From positions 1 to 8,392 of the forward strand of contig JAEWOM010000201.1 in NCBI GenBank assembly GCA_023399675.1: a stretch of DNA of 8,392 nucleotides. Direction: 5' to 3'. The position numbers and the translations under genes are program-made. Below are positions 1-5,670 of the stretch, one piece after another. The number at the start of each line of letters is the position of its first letter. Positions within the stretch are counted from its first letter, which is position 1. The stretch is from Bacteroidota bacterium. Its GTDB lineage: Bacteria; Bacteroidota; Bacteroidia; Flavobacteriales; Weeksellaceae. The notes beneath the pieces were generated by a model, which saw nothing but the letters and a program-made list of their open reading frames with translations, searched no databases and was not told the DNA's origin.

Positions 1-932
1 ATTTTGAGCGCTTCCGTGCCATCTTCCAGTGACACCTCCACGTTTTTATCCTGCCGGATTGCATCAGCAAAAGAATTCAACTCGTCTAAAATTGCGTTAT
101 TGGGCTGTATATCGGGATATTCAAACAAAATCTGATTTTTTTCTCCGTCTGCATTTTCAATAATCATGTCGAAAGGTGTAGCTTCTTCCGGTGCTTCCTT
201 CATGCGGATGACTTCGGCTTTTTTCTCCAGGAAATCCACAGAAATATAGGCGTCCTGCTGAAAAAACCTTGATTTGCGCATGGCCTTCATTGAAATCCTT
301 GAGGTCGTGAGGTTTGCCACACATCCGTTTTCAAATTCAATCCTCGCATTACAGATGTCCGGCGTTTTCGAAACCACACAAACTCCGGACGCATGAATCT
401 GTTTTACCTTTGATTTTACGAGACTCAGCAAAATATCCAGATCATGAATCATCAGATCCAGCACAACAGAAACGTCGGTTCCGCGCGGGTTGAATTCGGC
501 CAGCCTGTGAATCTCGATGAACATCGGATTTTTAATGTATTCTTTGGTGGCAATAAATGCCGGATTATACCGCTCAACATGACCGACTTGCGCTTTTATA
601 CCGTATTCACGGCACTTGTAGAGAATTTCTTCGGCCTGCTGCAACGTTTGCGTCACCGGTTTTTCTATAAAGAAATGTTTGCGGTTATTAATGGCTTTAA
701 GCGCATATTCGTAATGAAAAAGGGTCGGTGTAACGATGTCGAGCATTTCAACTTCTGCGAGTAAGTCATCGAAATTTTCAAAATACCGATACCCGAATTC
801 CTCTTCGAGTTTTTTACCATTTTCTGCATCCGCATCATAAAATCCTACTAAATCGTAACGGTCCGATTGCTGCAGCAGTTTCAGATGTATTTTTCCCAGA
901 TGTCCGGCGCCTACCAGTCCAGCCTTAATCAT
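1..932 (-). CDS. Gfo/Idh/MocA family NAD(P)-dependent oxidoreductase, C-terminus cut by window edge
   Basis: Read on the minus strand from ATG at 932, the frame stays open to the window edge for 310 codons; only a short C-terminal tail should be missing. The N-terminus MIKAGLVGAGHLGKIH is a Rossmann dinucleotide-binding start (GAGHLG, residues 8-13). Residues 90-92 are EKP, the family signature that follows strand five and contributes a catalytic lysine. GHVERYNPAF (117-126) and a later IHDLDI stretch match the C-terminal alpha/beta domain, where the His/Asp pair sits near the substrate. The family oxidises or reduces sugars and related alcohols with NAD(P), in the cytoplasm. The GHVERYNPA pattern recalls enzymes acting on nucleotide sugars such as UDP-GlcNAc, but the substrate cannot be assigned from sequence. 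It is divergent from pcm across about 145 bp. Family call is firm; exact function unknown. Confidence 0.9.
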   Translation of the reverse strand, partial: MIKAGLVGAGHLGKIHLKLLQQSDRYDLVGFYDADAENGKKLEEEFGYRYFENFDDLLAEVEMLDIVTPTLFHYEYALKAINNRKHFFIEKPVTQTLQQAEEILYKCREYGIKAQVGHVERYNPAFIATKEYIKNPMFIEIHRLAEFNPRGTDVSVVLDLMIHDLDILLSLVKSKVKQIHASGVCVVSKTPDICNARIEFENGCVANLTTSRISMKAMRKSRFFQQDAYISVDFLEKKAEVIRMKEAPEEATPFDMIIENADGEKNQILFEYPDIQPNNAILDELNSFADAIRQDKNVEVSLEDGTEALK

Positions 933-969
933 AAATTTTGATTTTGGTAAAGGTAATAATTCAGTCGCA

Positions 970-977
970 CAAAAATA
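970..977 (-). promoter_or_regulatory. Candidate Bacteroidota -7 element for the oxidoreductase gene
   Basis: On the minus strand this reads TATTTTTG, a full match to TAnnTTTG. It would place the transcription start around 960-965 and give a leader of about 30 nt before the ATG at 932. A TTTG upstream lies about 27 bp away, wider than the usual 17-23 bp, so the -33 half is not well supported. Confidence 0.4.
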
Positions 978-1064
978 AAAGTTTGTATAATACGCCGCGT
1001 TGACAAAAAAAATCATTCGCAGCACTTTAAAGCGTAAATGTTTTCCTTTTTGAAGTTGAATGGC

Positions 1065-1072
1065 TATTTTTG
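1065..1072 (+). promoter_or_regulatory. Candidate -7 element for pcm, implying a near-leaderless mRNA
   Basis: TATTTTTG matches TAnnTTTG exactly and ends four bases before the ATG at 1077. If used, transcription would begin at or next to the start codon. No clear TTG lies 17-23 bp upstream, so this rests on the -7 half alone. Its position inside the longer reading frame from 1038 argues for the 1077 start. Confidence 0.4.
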
Positions 1073-1076
1073 TGAC

Positions 1077-1727
1077 ATGCAGGACACGTTTGTACATAAA
1101 GGGAAACGCAGAATTTTAGTTGATTATCTCCGCGAAAGGGTCGGGATTACCGATGAAGAAGTTCTCAAGGCCATGAACACTGTGCCCCGCCATCTTTTCA
1201 TTGAAAGCATTTTTGAGGATTTTGCATACGAAGACCGCGCTTTTCCCATTGCAGCCCATCAAACGATTTCACATCCTTCAACCGTTGCTGAACAGACCGA
1301 ACTTCTGCAGGTGAACCCCGGTGAAAAAATTCTCGAAATAGGAACGGGATGCGGTTACCAGACAGCGGTTCTGCTGGCAATGAATGCGATGGTTTACACC
1401 GTTGAAAGGCAGAAAGACCTCTTCGATTTTTCCAAAAAGAAATTCCGCGAACTGAATATCAGGCCGAAATTCCAGAGTTTCGGTGACGGTTTTGCCGGAC
1501 TGCCCACTTTTGCACCATTCGATAAAATAATTGTAACCTGCGGTGCTGAACATTTGCCGGGCGAATTGCTCAAACAACTGAAAGTCGGCGGTAAAATGGT
1601 CATCCCACTCGGAAAAACAGATGAACAGGATCTGTTCAGGTTCACCAGAATATCTCCGACAGAATTCGAAAAAGAGAAATTCGGGGCCTACAAGTTTGTT
1701 CCGATGCTCGGCAACACCGCAAAGTAA
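1077..1727 (+). CDS. pcm: Protein-L-isoaspartate O-methyltransferase
   Basis: The enzyme moves a methyl group from S-adenosylmethionine to the free carboxylate of L-isoaspartyl (or D-aspartyl) residues in aged proteins, starting their repair in the cytoplasm. With the 1077 start it is 216 residues, normal for the family. VPRHLF (36-41) and ISHPST (65-70) are family signatures around the substrate site. LEIGTGCGYQTAVL (86-99) is methyltransferase motif I, which binds SAM. TVER (108-111) gives the acidic residue after strand two, and FDKIIVTCGAE plus GGKMVIPLG (171-179) are the later motifs. An in-frame ATG at 1038 would add 13 residues (MFSFLKLNGYFCD) unlike the family N-terminus and containing the likely promoter, so I chose 1077, where the product begins MQDTFVHKGKRR. 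The gene is convergent with the esterase and ends just before a terminator. Confidence 0.93.
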   Translation: MQDTFVHKGKRRILVDYLRERVGITDEEVLKAMNTVPRHLFIESIFEDFAYEDRAFPIAAHQTISHPSTVAEQTELLQVNPGEKILEIGTGCGYQTAVLLAMNAMVYTVERQKDLFDFSKKKFRELNIRPKFQSFGDGFAGLPTFAPFDKIIVTCGAEHLPGELLKQLKVGGKMVIPLGKTDEQDLFRFTRISPTEFEKEKFGAYKFVPMLGNTAK

Positions 1728-1740
1728 ACATTAAAACAAA

Positions 1741-1771
1741 AAATCACTTCAGAAAAATGCTGAAGTGATTT
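1741..1771. terminator. Bidirectional intrinsic terminator between pcm and the esterase gene
   Basis: A perfect 12-bp stem, AAATCACTTCAG (1741-1752) pairing with CTGAAGTGATTT (1760-1771), has a 7-nt loop. A T-run follows on the plus strand and an A-rich stretch precedes it, giving a T-run on the minus strand. It serves pcm, ending at 1727, and the convergent esterase gene, ending at 1793. Confidence 0.85.
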
Positions 1772-1792
1772 TTTTAGATTGCAGGGTCCAAC

Positions 1793-2530
1793 CTATAGTC
1801 CAAAGCGGTGCTCCAGAACAATCGGCAGCATCGCTCTCCACGTCGGCCAGTCGTGCGTCCATTGTCCGTCCCAAACATCCAGATCGTGCGATATACCTTT
1901 TGCCGACAGCAATCCACTTAAATCTCGGCTTGCATCAGGATCTTCATAGCTTCCTGATCCGGTTAAAATATGAATATGAGAACTTTTCCGGATATGGTTC
2001 AGGATGTTTTCATCATGAAGATTCGGCAGATAGTGACAGGGTGAATTAAAATACACCTGCTCATCGTAAAACCCCGATGAATAGGAGGAAAGATTGTACA
2101 CACCACTCATCGCAATTACACCATTGATTAAATCAGGACGCTTCAGGAACAAATTCATGCTGTGCAAGGCTCCCAATGATGCACCGCACGAGATGACCGG
2201 CGTTTCCTGTGAAGTCGAGTTTCGGATAAACGGAATCACTTCATTAAAAATATACTGATTGAACTGATTGTGGCGGATGCCTTTATGTTCGCCCAGCATG
2301 TTTTTGTTCATCCAGCTTTCACTATTGATGCTGTTCACAGAAAAAACGCGCAGTTTCCCCGCTTCGATGTAAGGCTTCAGAACATCAATCAATAAAAAAC
2401 GTTCATATTCCAGGTAATCAGCCGCTGCTGTGGGAACAAGTAAAAGTGCGAAACCGTAATGCCCGTAACTTACAATCGGCATTACCTTCTGTAGGGATGG
2501 ACTGAACCATCCGGATAATTCTCTTTTCAA
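1793..2530 (-). CDS. Esterase-family alpha/beta hydrolase (PF00756-like), TTG start
   Basis: This 245-residue protein has no signal peptide and is probably cytoplasmic. CGASLGA (115-121) is the nucleophile elbow GxSxG, with Ser118 as likely nucleophile. WTHDW (224-228) supplies the catalytic His226, and an acidic residue in YEDPD (195-199), after the HILTGSG strand, is the likely third member. The beginning (SGWFSPSLQKVMPIVSYGHYG) and the PTAAADYLEYE segment fit the putative esterase family that includes S-formylglutathione hydrolase and mycolyltransferase relatives. The substrate is unknown. The frame has no ATG between an upstream in-frame stop and Met17, and family similarity begins before Met17, so I take TTG at 2528-2530 as the start (the next in-frame candidates upstream are ATT codons). 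It is a single transcription unit, convergent with pcm and divergent from the small acidic-protein pair. Confidence 0.85.
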   Translation of the reverse strand: MKRELSGWFSPSLQKVMPIVSYGHYGFALLLVPTAAADYLEYERFLLIDVLKPYIEAGKLRVFSVNSINSESWMNKNMLGEHKGIRHNQFNQYIFNEVIPFIRNSTSQETPVISCGASLGALHSMNLFLKRPDLINGVIAMSGVYNLSSYSSGFYDEQVYFNSPCHYLPNLHDENILNHIRKSSHIHILTGSGSYEDPDASRDLSGLLSAKGISHDLDVWDGQWTHDWPTWRAMLPIVLEHRFGL

Positions 2531-2555
2531 TGTTTTGATTTTAATAATTACAGTG

Positions 2556-2598
2556 AAAGTAAGTTTTTTTTACAAAAAATGATCAGCAATCTTACTTT
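2556..2598. repeat. Inverted repeat AAAGTAAG / CTTACTTT upstream of the esterase gene
   Basis: AAAGTAAG (2556-2563) and CTTACTTT (2591-2598) are perfect 8-bp inverted arms separated by 27 bp, flanked by T- and A-runs. It lies 26 bp upstream of the esterase start, between divergent genes. It could be an operator or chance in AT-rich DNA; nothing decides between them. Confidence 0.25.
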
Positions 2599-2668
2599 TT
2601 TTAATGATAAATATTGAATAGATCCAAATTCTTTCAAAGTCTCTGCAATCTTTTCCAATATTTCCCAC

Positions 2669-2684
2669 TGCCGTCTACACGGCA
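2669..2684 (+). other. Short GC-rich hairpin in the region upstream of the acidic-protein genes
   Basis: TGCCGT (2669-2674) and ACGGCA (2679-2684) form a perfect 6-bp stem with a CTAC loop, standing out in AT-rich DNA about 35 bp before the ATG at 2720. AAAATTATT follows, which is a poor U-tract, so it is not a convincing terminator. Confidence 0.35.
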
Positions 2685-2696
2685 AAATTATTGATG

Positions 2697-2717
2697 TCTT
2701 CTATTAAAAATAGAAGA
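2697..2717 (+). promoter_or_regulatory. Hairpin covering the ribosome-binding region of the gene at 2720
   Basis: TCTTCTATT (2697-2705) pairs perfectly with AATAGAAGA (2709-2717) around an AAA loop. The right arm contains the only purine-rich, ribosome-binding-like stretch (AGAAG) and ends three bases before the ATG at 2720. If transcribed, the hairpin would hide the initiation region, so translation may depend on temperature, a protein or a nearby ribosome. This is inferred from pairing alone. Confidence 0.4.
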
Positions 2718-2719
2718 AA

Positions 2720-3007
2720 ATGAACAACGGAGATTCGAAAAAAGTTCAGGACGAGAACCTCGACAGGCTGGACTACCCAAAGGAAGAAGACATTTACAAT
2801 CAGGTTCCGCATATCTCAATCGATTCTGAAGAAGCGCCGGAATATCTGCATGATACCAGCGAAGAAATGGAAAACAATCTCGATGTACCGGGTTCTGAAC
2901 TGGATAATGATCAGCAGCGCATCGGTTCCGAAGACGAAGAAAATAATTACTGGAGTCTCGGCGGCGATAATCATGAAGACCTGGAAACGCCGGATGATCT
3001 CAATTAA
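2720..3007 (+). CDS. Small, highly acidic protein of unknown function with a conserved-looking C-terminal tail
   Basis: This 95-residue, wholly hydrophilic protein has about 30 Asp/Glu against about five Lys/Arg, so it is strongly negative. There is no signal peptide, membrane segment or cysteine. The first half (MNNGDSKKVQDENLDRLDYP) looks disordered. The C-terminal part, PGSELD (57-62) followed by IGSEDEENNYWSLGG (68-82) and NHEDLE, resembles, from memory, the end of uncharacterised small proteins found widely in Bacteroidota, which makes it a real gene rather than chance. No function is known to me. It is followed after 20 bp by another small charged protein gene on the same strand, with a shared terminator, so the two are probably co-transcribed. 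A start-proximal hairpin suggests control at translation. Confidence 0.8.
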   Translation: MNNGDSKKVQDENLDRLDYPKEEDIYNQVPHISIDSEEAPEYLHDTSEEMENNLDVPGSELDNDQQRIGSEDEENNYWSLGGDNHEDLETPDDLN

Positions 3008-3027
3008 ACCTCATAAAAAATCATATT

Positions 3028-3294
3028 ATGGACAGCAATAATTTCAAAAAATCACAAAATTTCGACAACATCGAAAAAAACATGGCACATAACCCCAATC
3101 TGGATTCCAAGCCGAATAAAATGGCTCAGGATTATGTAGCGGAAATGCGCTCTAAAAAGCTCGAGGCTAACCGTGAAGAATTCATGACGCGAGCAAAAGA
3201 AAACTGCCCGCCTGAAGAATGGGAAAATTCTGAAAAAGATTATCAGGATGCCTGGGAAAATCACAAAAATGAACTGACAGATGAAGTTGATTAA
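3028..3294 (+). CDS. Small charged soluble protein of unknown function, second gene of a pair
   Basis: This 88-residue protein is hydrophilic throughout, rich in Asn, Lys, Glu and Asp, with no membrane segment or signal peptide. The first 30 residues (MDSNNFKKSQNFDNIEKN onward) look disordered. From about residue 32 (MAQDYVAEMRSKKLEANREEF) it should form an amphipathic helix, followed by a short PPEEWENSEKDYQDAWENHK segment likely also helical, and an acidic end. There is a single cysteine at residue 60. I do not recognise a family. It starts 20 bp after the preceding acidic gene and ends just before a strong terminator, which supports a two-gene transcript. Its mixed charge beside a very acidic partner could mean the two products bind each other, but that is speculation. 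Confidence 0.7.
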   Translation: MDSNNFKKSQNFDNIEKNMAHNPNLDSKPNKMAQDYVAEMRSKKLEANREEFMTRAKENCPPEEWENSEKDYQDAWENHKNELTDEVD

Positions 3295-3310
3295 AAATTT
3301 CTCTAAATAA

Positions 3311-3342
3311 AAAAAGCGGGACTGTAAAGAGTCCCGCTTTTT
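3311..3342. terminator. Strong bidirectional intrinsic terminator
   Basis: AAAAAGCGGGACT (3311-3323) pairs perfectly with AGTCCCGCTTTTT (3330-3342), giving a 13-bp stem and a 6-nt loop with a U-tract on either strand. It ends the acidic-protein pair (plus) and the lipoprotein gene (minus, stop at 3348). Confidence 0.92.
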
Positions 3343-3347
3343 TGTTT

Positions 3348-3752
3348 TTATTTTTCTAAGCTACCGGATGATACATTTGTTTCTCCTTTTCCAAACGTAA
3401 ATTCTTTACCCTTAAACCAGATGAAATTTCCATTAGCGTCTTCGTATTTAGAACCACTTGCAGAATTTACCTGTTTCATTTCATAAATAACTCCGGAATT
3501 TTCGTCACGAAAATTCAGTGTTTCTTCTTTCAGATCTTCGGAAAGAATACGAAATTTTGTTTTTCCGTCCGCTGAAGCGTACAGTCTTCCTTCATCACCG
3601 TAATTGGTCGGTGGAGTTGCTGAACTGTCTATCTCTACAGTAGTTTGGTCAATAATAGCTGTGGAATCTTTTGAAAAAGTATTGTCTGCGGTTATTTCTT
3701 TCTTGCAGCCGGTAAATAAAAACATAGCGGCAAACAGTGGTATTATTTTCAT
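3348..3752 (-). CDS. Lipoprotein with C-terminal MliC-like (C-type lysozyme inhibitor) domain
   Basis: The 134-residue product begins with a lipoprotein signal: MKIIP, a hydrophobic stretch and FTGC, with Cys16 as the acylation site. Residues 20-50 are a Ser/Thr/Asp-rich linker that would hold the domain off the membrane. From about residue 57 the protein resembles the MliC family (PF09864): short beta strands, then YEMKQVNSASGSKY (90-103) and FIWFKGKEFTF (110-120). In known MliC/PliC proteins a Ser in the SASG-type motif and a Lys in the following W-x-KG motif insert into the lysozyme active site; Ser99 and Lys114 are the likely equivalents. The Cys usual in many MliC domains is absent. Likely role: periplasmic or outer-membrane protection from host or rival lysozymes. 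It is a single gene, convergent with the acidic pair. Lipoprotein call is firm; the domain call is moderate. Confidence 0.8.
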   Translation of the reverse strand: MKIIPLFAAMFLFTGCKKEITADNTFSKDSTAIIDQTTVEIDSSATPPTNYGDEGRLYASADGKTKFRILSEDLKEETLNFRDENSGVIYEMKQVNSASGSKYEDANGNFIWFKGKEFTFGKGETNVSSGSLEK

Positions 3753-3861
3753 TTTATCTTAATTTTTTGATTTCTGTGCCGCAACTTCCGTACCTTTCTT
3801 TTTTGATGTGGATTTGTTTGAGGTGTTAATTTACTTTATCTTGTAACTATATAAAATCTTG

Positions 3862-4584
3862 ATGGAGCCGCTTACTTGGTATGTTTTGTCAGTAATGTTT
3901 TTTTCTGCGTTGGTGCGTTCTGCTTTTGGTTTCGGCGAATCTCTTATTGCGGTTCCGCTTCTTATATTTTATCTCCCTATTGAAGTAACAGTGCCTTTAT
4001 CTCTGCTGATGTCTGTGTTTATTGCAGCAGTTGTCGTAGTTCAGGATAAGAATCATATTCAATTCTCAAGTGTAAAATGGCTTATTATTTATGCAATTCT
4101 GGGAATACCTTTTGGTTTGCTCCTGATTGTGTATGCAGACAGAGATTTTTTAAAATATGTTCTGGGACTGATTATTGTAGGCTATTCACTGTACAGTATT
4201 CTTTCGAAAAGAAAAATTATCATTCGCAGAAATCATCGTTTATGGTTATTTATTTGTGGATTTCTGTCAGGAGTTTTCGGAGGTGCTTTTTCTGCAAACG
4301 GACCTCCTTTGGTTGTGTATGGGAATTTGATGAATTGGTCGGCAAAACATTTTAGAGCAACGTTACAGGTATATTTTCTGCCGGTAAGTTCTGTGGCTTT
4401 ATTGGGGTTTCTATGGCAGGGATTATGGACATGGGAAGTCACGCGTTATTTTCTGTACTCAGTTCCGGTTATGTTTCCTGCGATTCTTTTAGGAAGGATC
4501 ATTAACCACCGTTTGAAAGATGAGAAATTTAAACAATATGTCTATATCGGACTTCTCTTGATTGGCTCACTGATGTTTTTTTGA
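3862..4584 (+). CDS. Sulfite exporter TauE/SafE family membrane protein
   Basis: The 240-residue, very hydrophobic protein has about seven to eight transmembrane helices in two repeated halves, normal for PF01925. The signature appears twice: FGFGESLIAVPLL (22-34) near the end of helix one, and GFLSGVFGGAFSANGPP (133-149) at the start of the second half. Positive residues cluster in the central cytoplasmic loop (KRKIIIRRNHR, 116-126). Members move sulfite, sulfoacetate, taurine-related or other organic anions across the inner membrane; sequence alone does not give the substrate, and no sulfur-metabolism genes are nearby. I chose ATG at 3862; an in-frame TTG one codon earlier is less likely. 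The upstream TACTTTAT (3832-3839) is a weak -7 candidate. It is a lone gene, convergent with the cytochrome gene. Confidence 0.88.
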   Translation: MEPLTWYVLSVMFFSALVRSAFGFGESLIAVPLLIFYLPIEVTVPLSLLMSVFIAAVVVVQDKNHIQFSSVKWLIIYAILGIPFGLLLIVYADRDFLKYVLGLIIVGYSLYSILSKRKIIIRRNHRLWLFICGFLSGVFGGAFSANGPPLVVYGNLMNWSAKHFRATLQVYFLPVSSVALLGFLWQGLWTWEVTRYFLYSVPVMFPAILLGRIINHRLKDEKFKQYVYIGLLLIGSLMFF

Positions 4585-4825
4585 GATGTAAGAAATCTTT
4601 AAAACTTGAATTTAAAAATAATTTGATGTGAATTTTTAGGAAGTGACCGATACTATTACCTCATTGTTTTTGGTGAAGTAGTGATTCTCATTAGGTTGCA
4701 AAGTGAGAAAAATTCTACAGTCGTCCAAAATTTGCCCAACTGAAATTCGAAAATGGAATTGGTATTTATAATTAGTAACGATGTTCCGGAAAATAACAGA
4801 AACTCAGTTGATCCTGAAGAATGAC
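4585..4825. other. Intergenic stretch with coding-like open segments, possibly a gene relic
   Basis: This 241-bp gap holds no intact gene. On the plus strand three short open stretches follow one another in different frames: about 4626-4743 (ends STVVQNLPN, then stop), about 4687-4771 (contains YSRPKFAQLKFENGIGIYN, then stop) and 4753-4824 (ends VPENNRNSVDPEE, then stop). Read with frame changes they give a fairly continuous protein-like text, as a decayed gene would. Chance is also possible. Confidence 0.2.
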
Positions 4826-4851
4826 AAAATCCGCTCATTTGAGCGGATTTT
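4826..4851. terminator. Bidirectional intrinsic terminator between the TauE-like and cytochrome genes
   Basis: AAAATCCGCTC (4826-4836) pairs perfectly with GAGCGGATTTT (4841-4851) around an ATTT loop. U-rich tails occur on both strands. It sits immediately after the cytochrome stop (minus strand, 4854), and about 240 bp past the TauE-like stop. Confidence 0.85.
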
Positions 4852-4853
4852 TA

Positions 4854-5432
4854 TTACTTAAACTGAACTGGCGCAGGAACCACATTTTCAACAGGTTTCA
4901 GTGACTGCAGATAGACGAAAATAGCTTCGGCGTCTTCATCCTTCATTTCAGCATAGTTGAACCAGGGCATTGGTGGCAAAAGCATTCTGCCGTTGTCCAT
5001 GCCTTTGGCTTTTCCCTCGGTAAGTGCTTTCTTAAACTGTTCGAAAGTCCAGTTCCCTATCCCCGTTTCGTGGGGTGTGAGGTTCGCAGCGAAAGAAATT
5101 CCCCATGGCCCTGCAGCAGCCGTCATATCTTCATTCATTTGTGCGAATCCCTGCTTTGCCTTCCCTTCGTCAAACTGTGCTACAGGTCTGTTTGCCTGAT
5201 ATCCTGACAGTAACTGCTCAATGACCAGTTCCGGACCTCTTGGTCCCATCCGCTTCGGTGTGTGGCAGTCGTTACAGCCGGTGATGGTCACCAGATACTT
5301 TCCGTATTCAATCATTTCGGCTGTATCTTTTTCGGCAATCGGTTTTTTCTCCTCGTCCACCGCTACATTTTTGGTACATGCTGTGCAAACAAGAACAGTC
5401 GCTGTACAGAGGGATAATATCGTATTTTTCAT
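4854..5432 (-). CDS. Monoheme cytochrome c lipoprotein
   Basis: The 192-residue protein has a lipoprotein signal peptide ending VCTAC, with Cys19 the likely acylated residue, so it should be anchored on the outer face of a membrane. A single heme motif, CNDCH (53-57), follows GKYLVTITG, typical of class I cytochrome c. LPPMPWF (152-158) offers Met155 as the distal heme ligand, and DEDAEAIFVYLQSLKPV (165-181) is the C-terminal helix that packs on the N-terminal one. The long insert between heme and Met (residues 60-150) and the PPMPW motif resemble the cytochrome subunits of membrane-linked dehydrogenases, so it may pass electrons from a periplasmic dehydrogenase or to a terminal oxidase. No partner enzyme gene is adjacent. 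It has its own promoter-like sequence upstream. Confidence 0.88.
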   Translation of the reverse strand: MKNTILSLCTATVLVCTACTKNVAVDEEKKPIAEKDTAEMIEYGKYLVTITGCNDCHTPKRMGPRGPELVIEQLLSGYQANRPVAQFDEGKAKQGFAQMNEDMTAAAGPWGISFAANLTPHETGIGNWTFEQFKKALTEGKAKGMDNGRMLLPPMPWFNYAEMKDEDAEAIFVYLQSLKPVENVVPAPVQFK

Positions 5433-5471
5433 GGTATTTATTTTATCGCAAGGTCGAAATTATCATAAAAC

Positions 5472-5506
5472 CAAACTATACCCTTTTTCAGGTATTTTTA
5501 ATCAAA
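5472..5506 (-). promoter_or_regulatory. Candidate promoter of the cytochrome c gene
   Basis: On the minus strand TTTG (5503-5506), then 22 bp, then TATAGTTTG (5472-5480). This is TTTG / TAnnTTTG with one extra base inside the -7 element. The predicted start near 5467 gives a leader of about 35 nt before the ATG at 5432. Confidence 0.4.
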
Positions 5507-5598
5507 TGAGTATTTCGGAATCAAAATCACCTCAAAAAATTTACTGCCAGATTTGTAAAAAATCAGATTGCAGCGCTGCGGAAATTTTTGTATTTTAA
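5506..5598 (+). CDS. Possible 30-residue small protein with a C-x2-C-x4-C motif
   Basis: ATG at 5506 opens a 30-codon frame to TAA at 5596-5598. The product starts MSISESKSPQKIYCQICKKS and continues with a third cysteine, giving CQICKKSDC: three cysteines in nine residues, a spacing suited to metal binding or disulfides, though a four-ligand zinc site would need one more residue. TATTTTTA (5493-5500), a 7/8 match to TAnnTTTG, lies five bases before the ATG, echoing the pcm arrangement. It sits in the 238-bp divergent gap between the cytochrome and PH-domain genes. I know of no homologue; it may be chance. Confidence 0.25.
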   Translation: MSISESKSPQKIYCQICKKSDCSAAEIFVF

Positions 5599-5670
5599 AC
5601 AACTTTGTGTAATTCAATGATCAATTTCAAGTGTAAATCCGGAAACCAGTAACAATTCACAGCAGTTTAG

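Noticed and set aside
444..764. Plus-strand open frame of 106 codons
   Set aside because: It is antisense to the oxidoreductase gene, whose minus-strand translation carries clear family motifs throughout; the plus-strand text matches nothing I recognise.
1765..2049. Plus-strand open frame after pcm
   Set aside because: It begins inside the terminator and then runs antisense to the esterase gene; the translation is not protein-like.
3801..3861. Promoter for the TauE-like gene
   Set aside because: TACTTTAT is only a partial -7 match and the nearby TTTG elements are at 11, 15 or 26 bp, outside the usual 17-23 bp spacing.
5221..5505. Long upstream part of a plus-strand frame ending at 5598
   Set aside because: It lies mostly antisense to the cytochrome c gene. 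Only the last 30 codons, outside that gene, were kept as a low-confidence small ORF.
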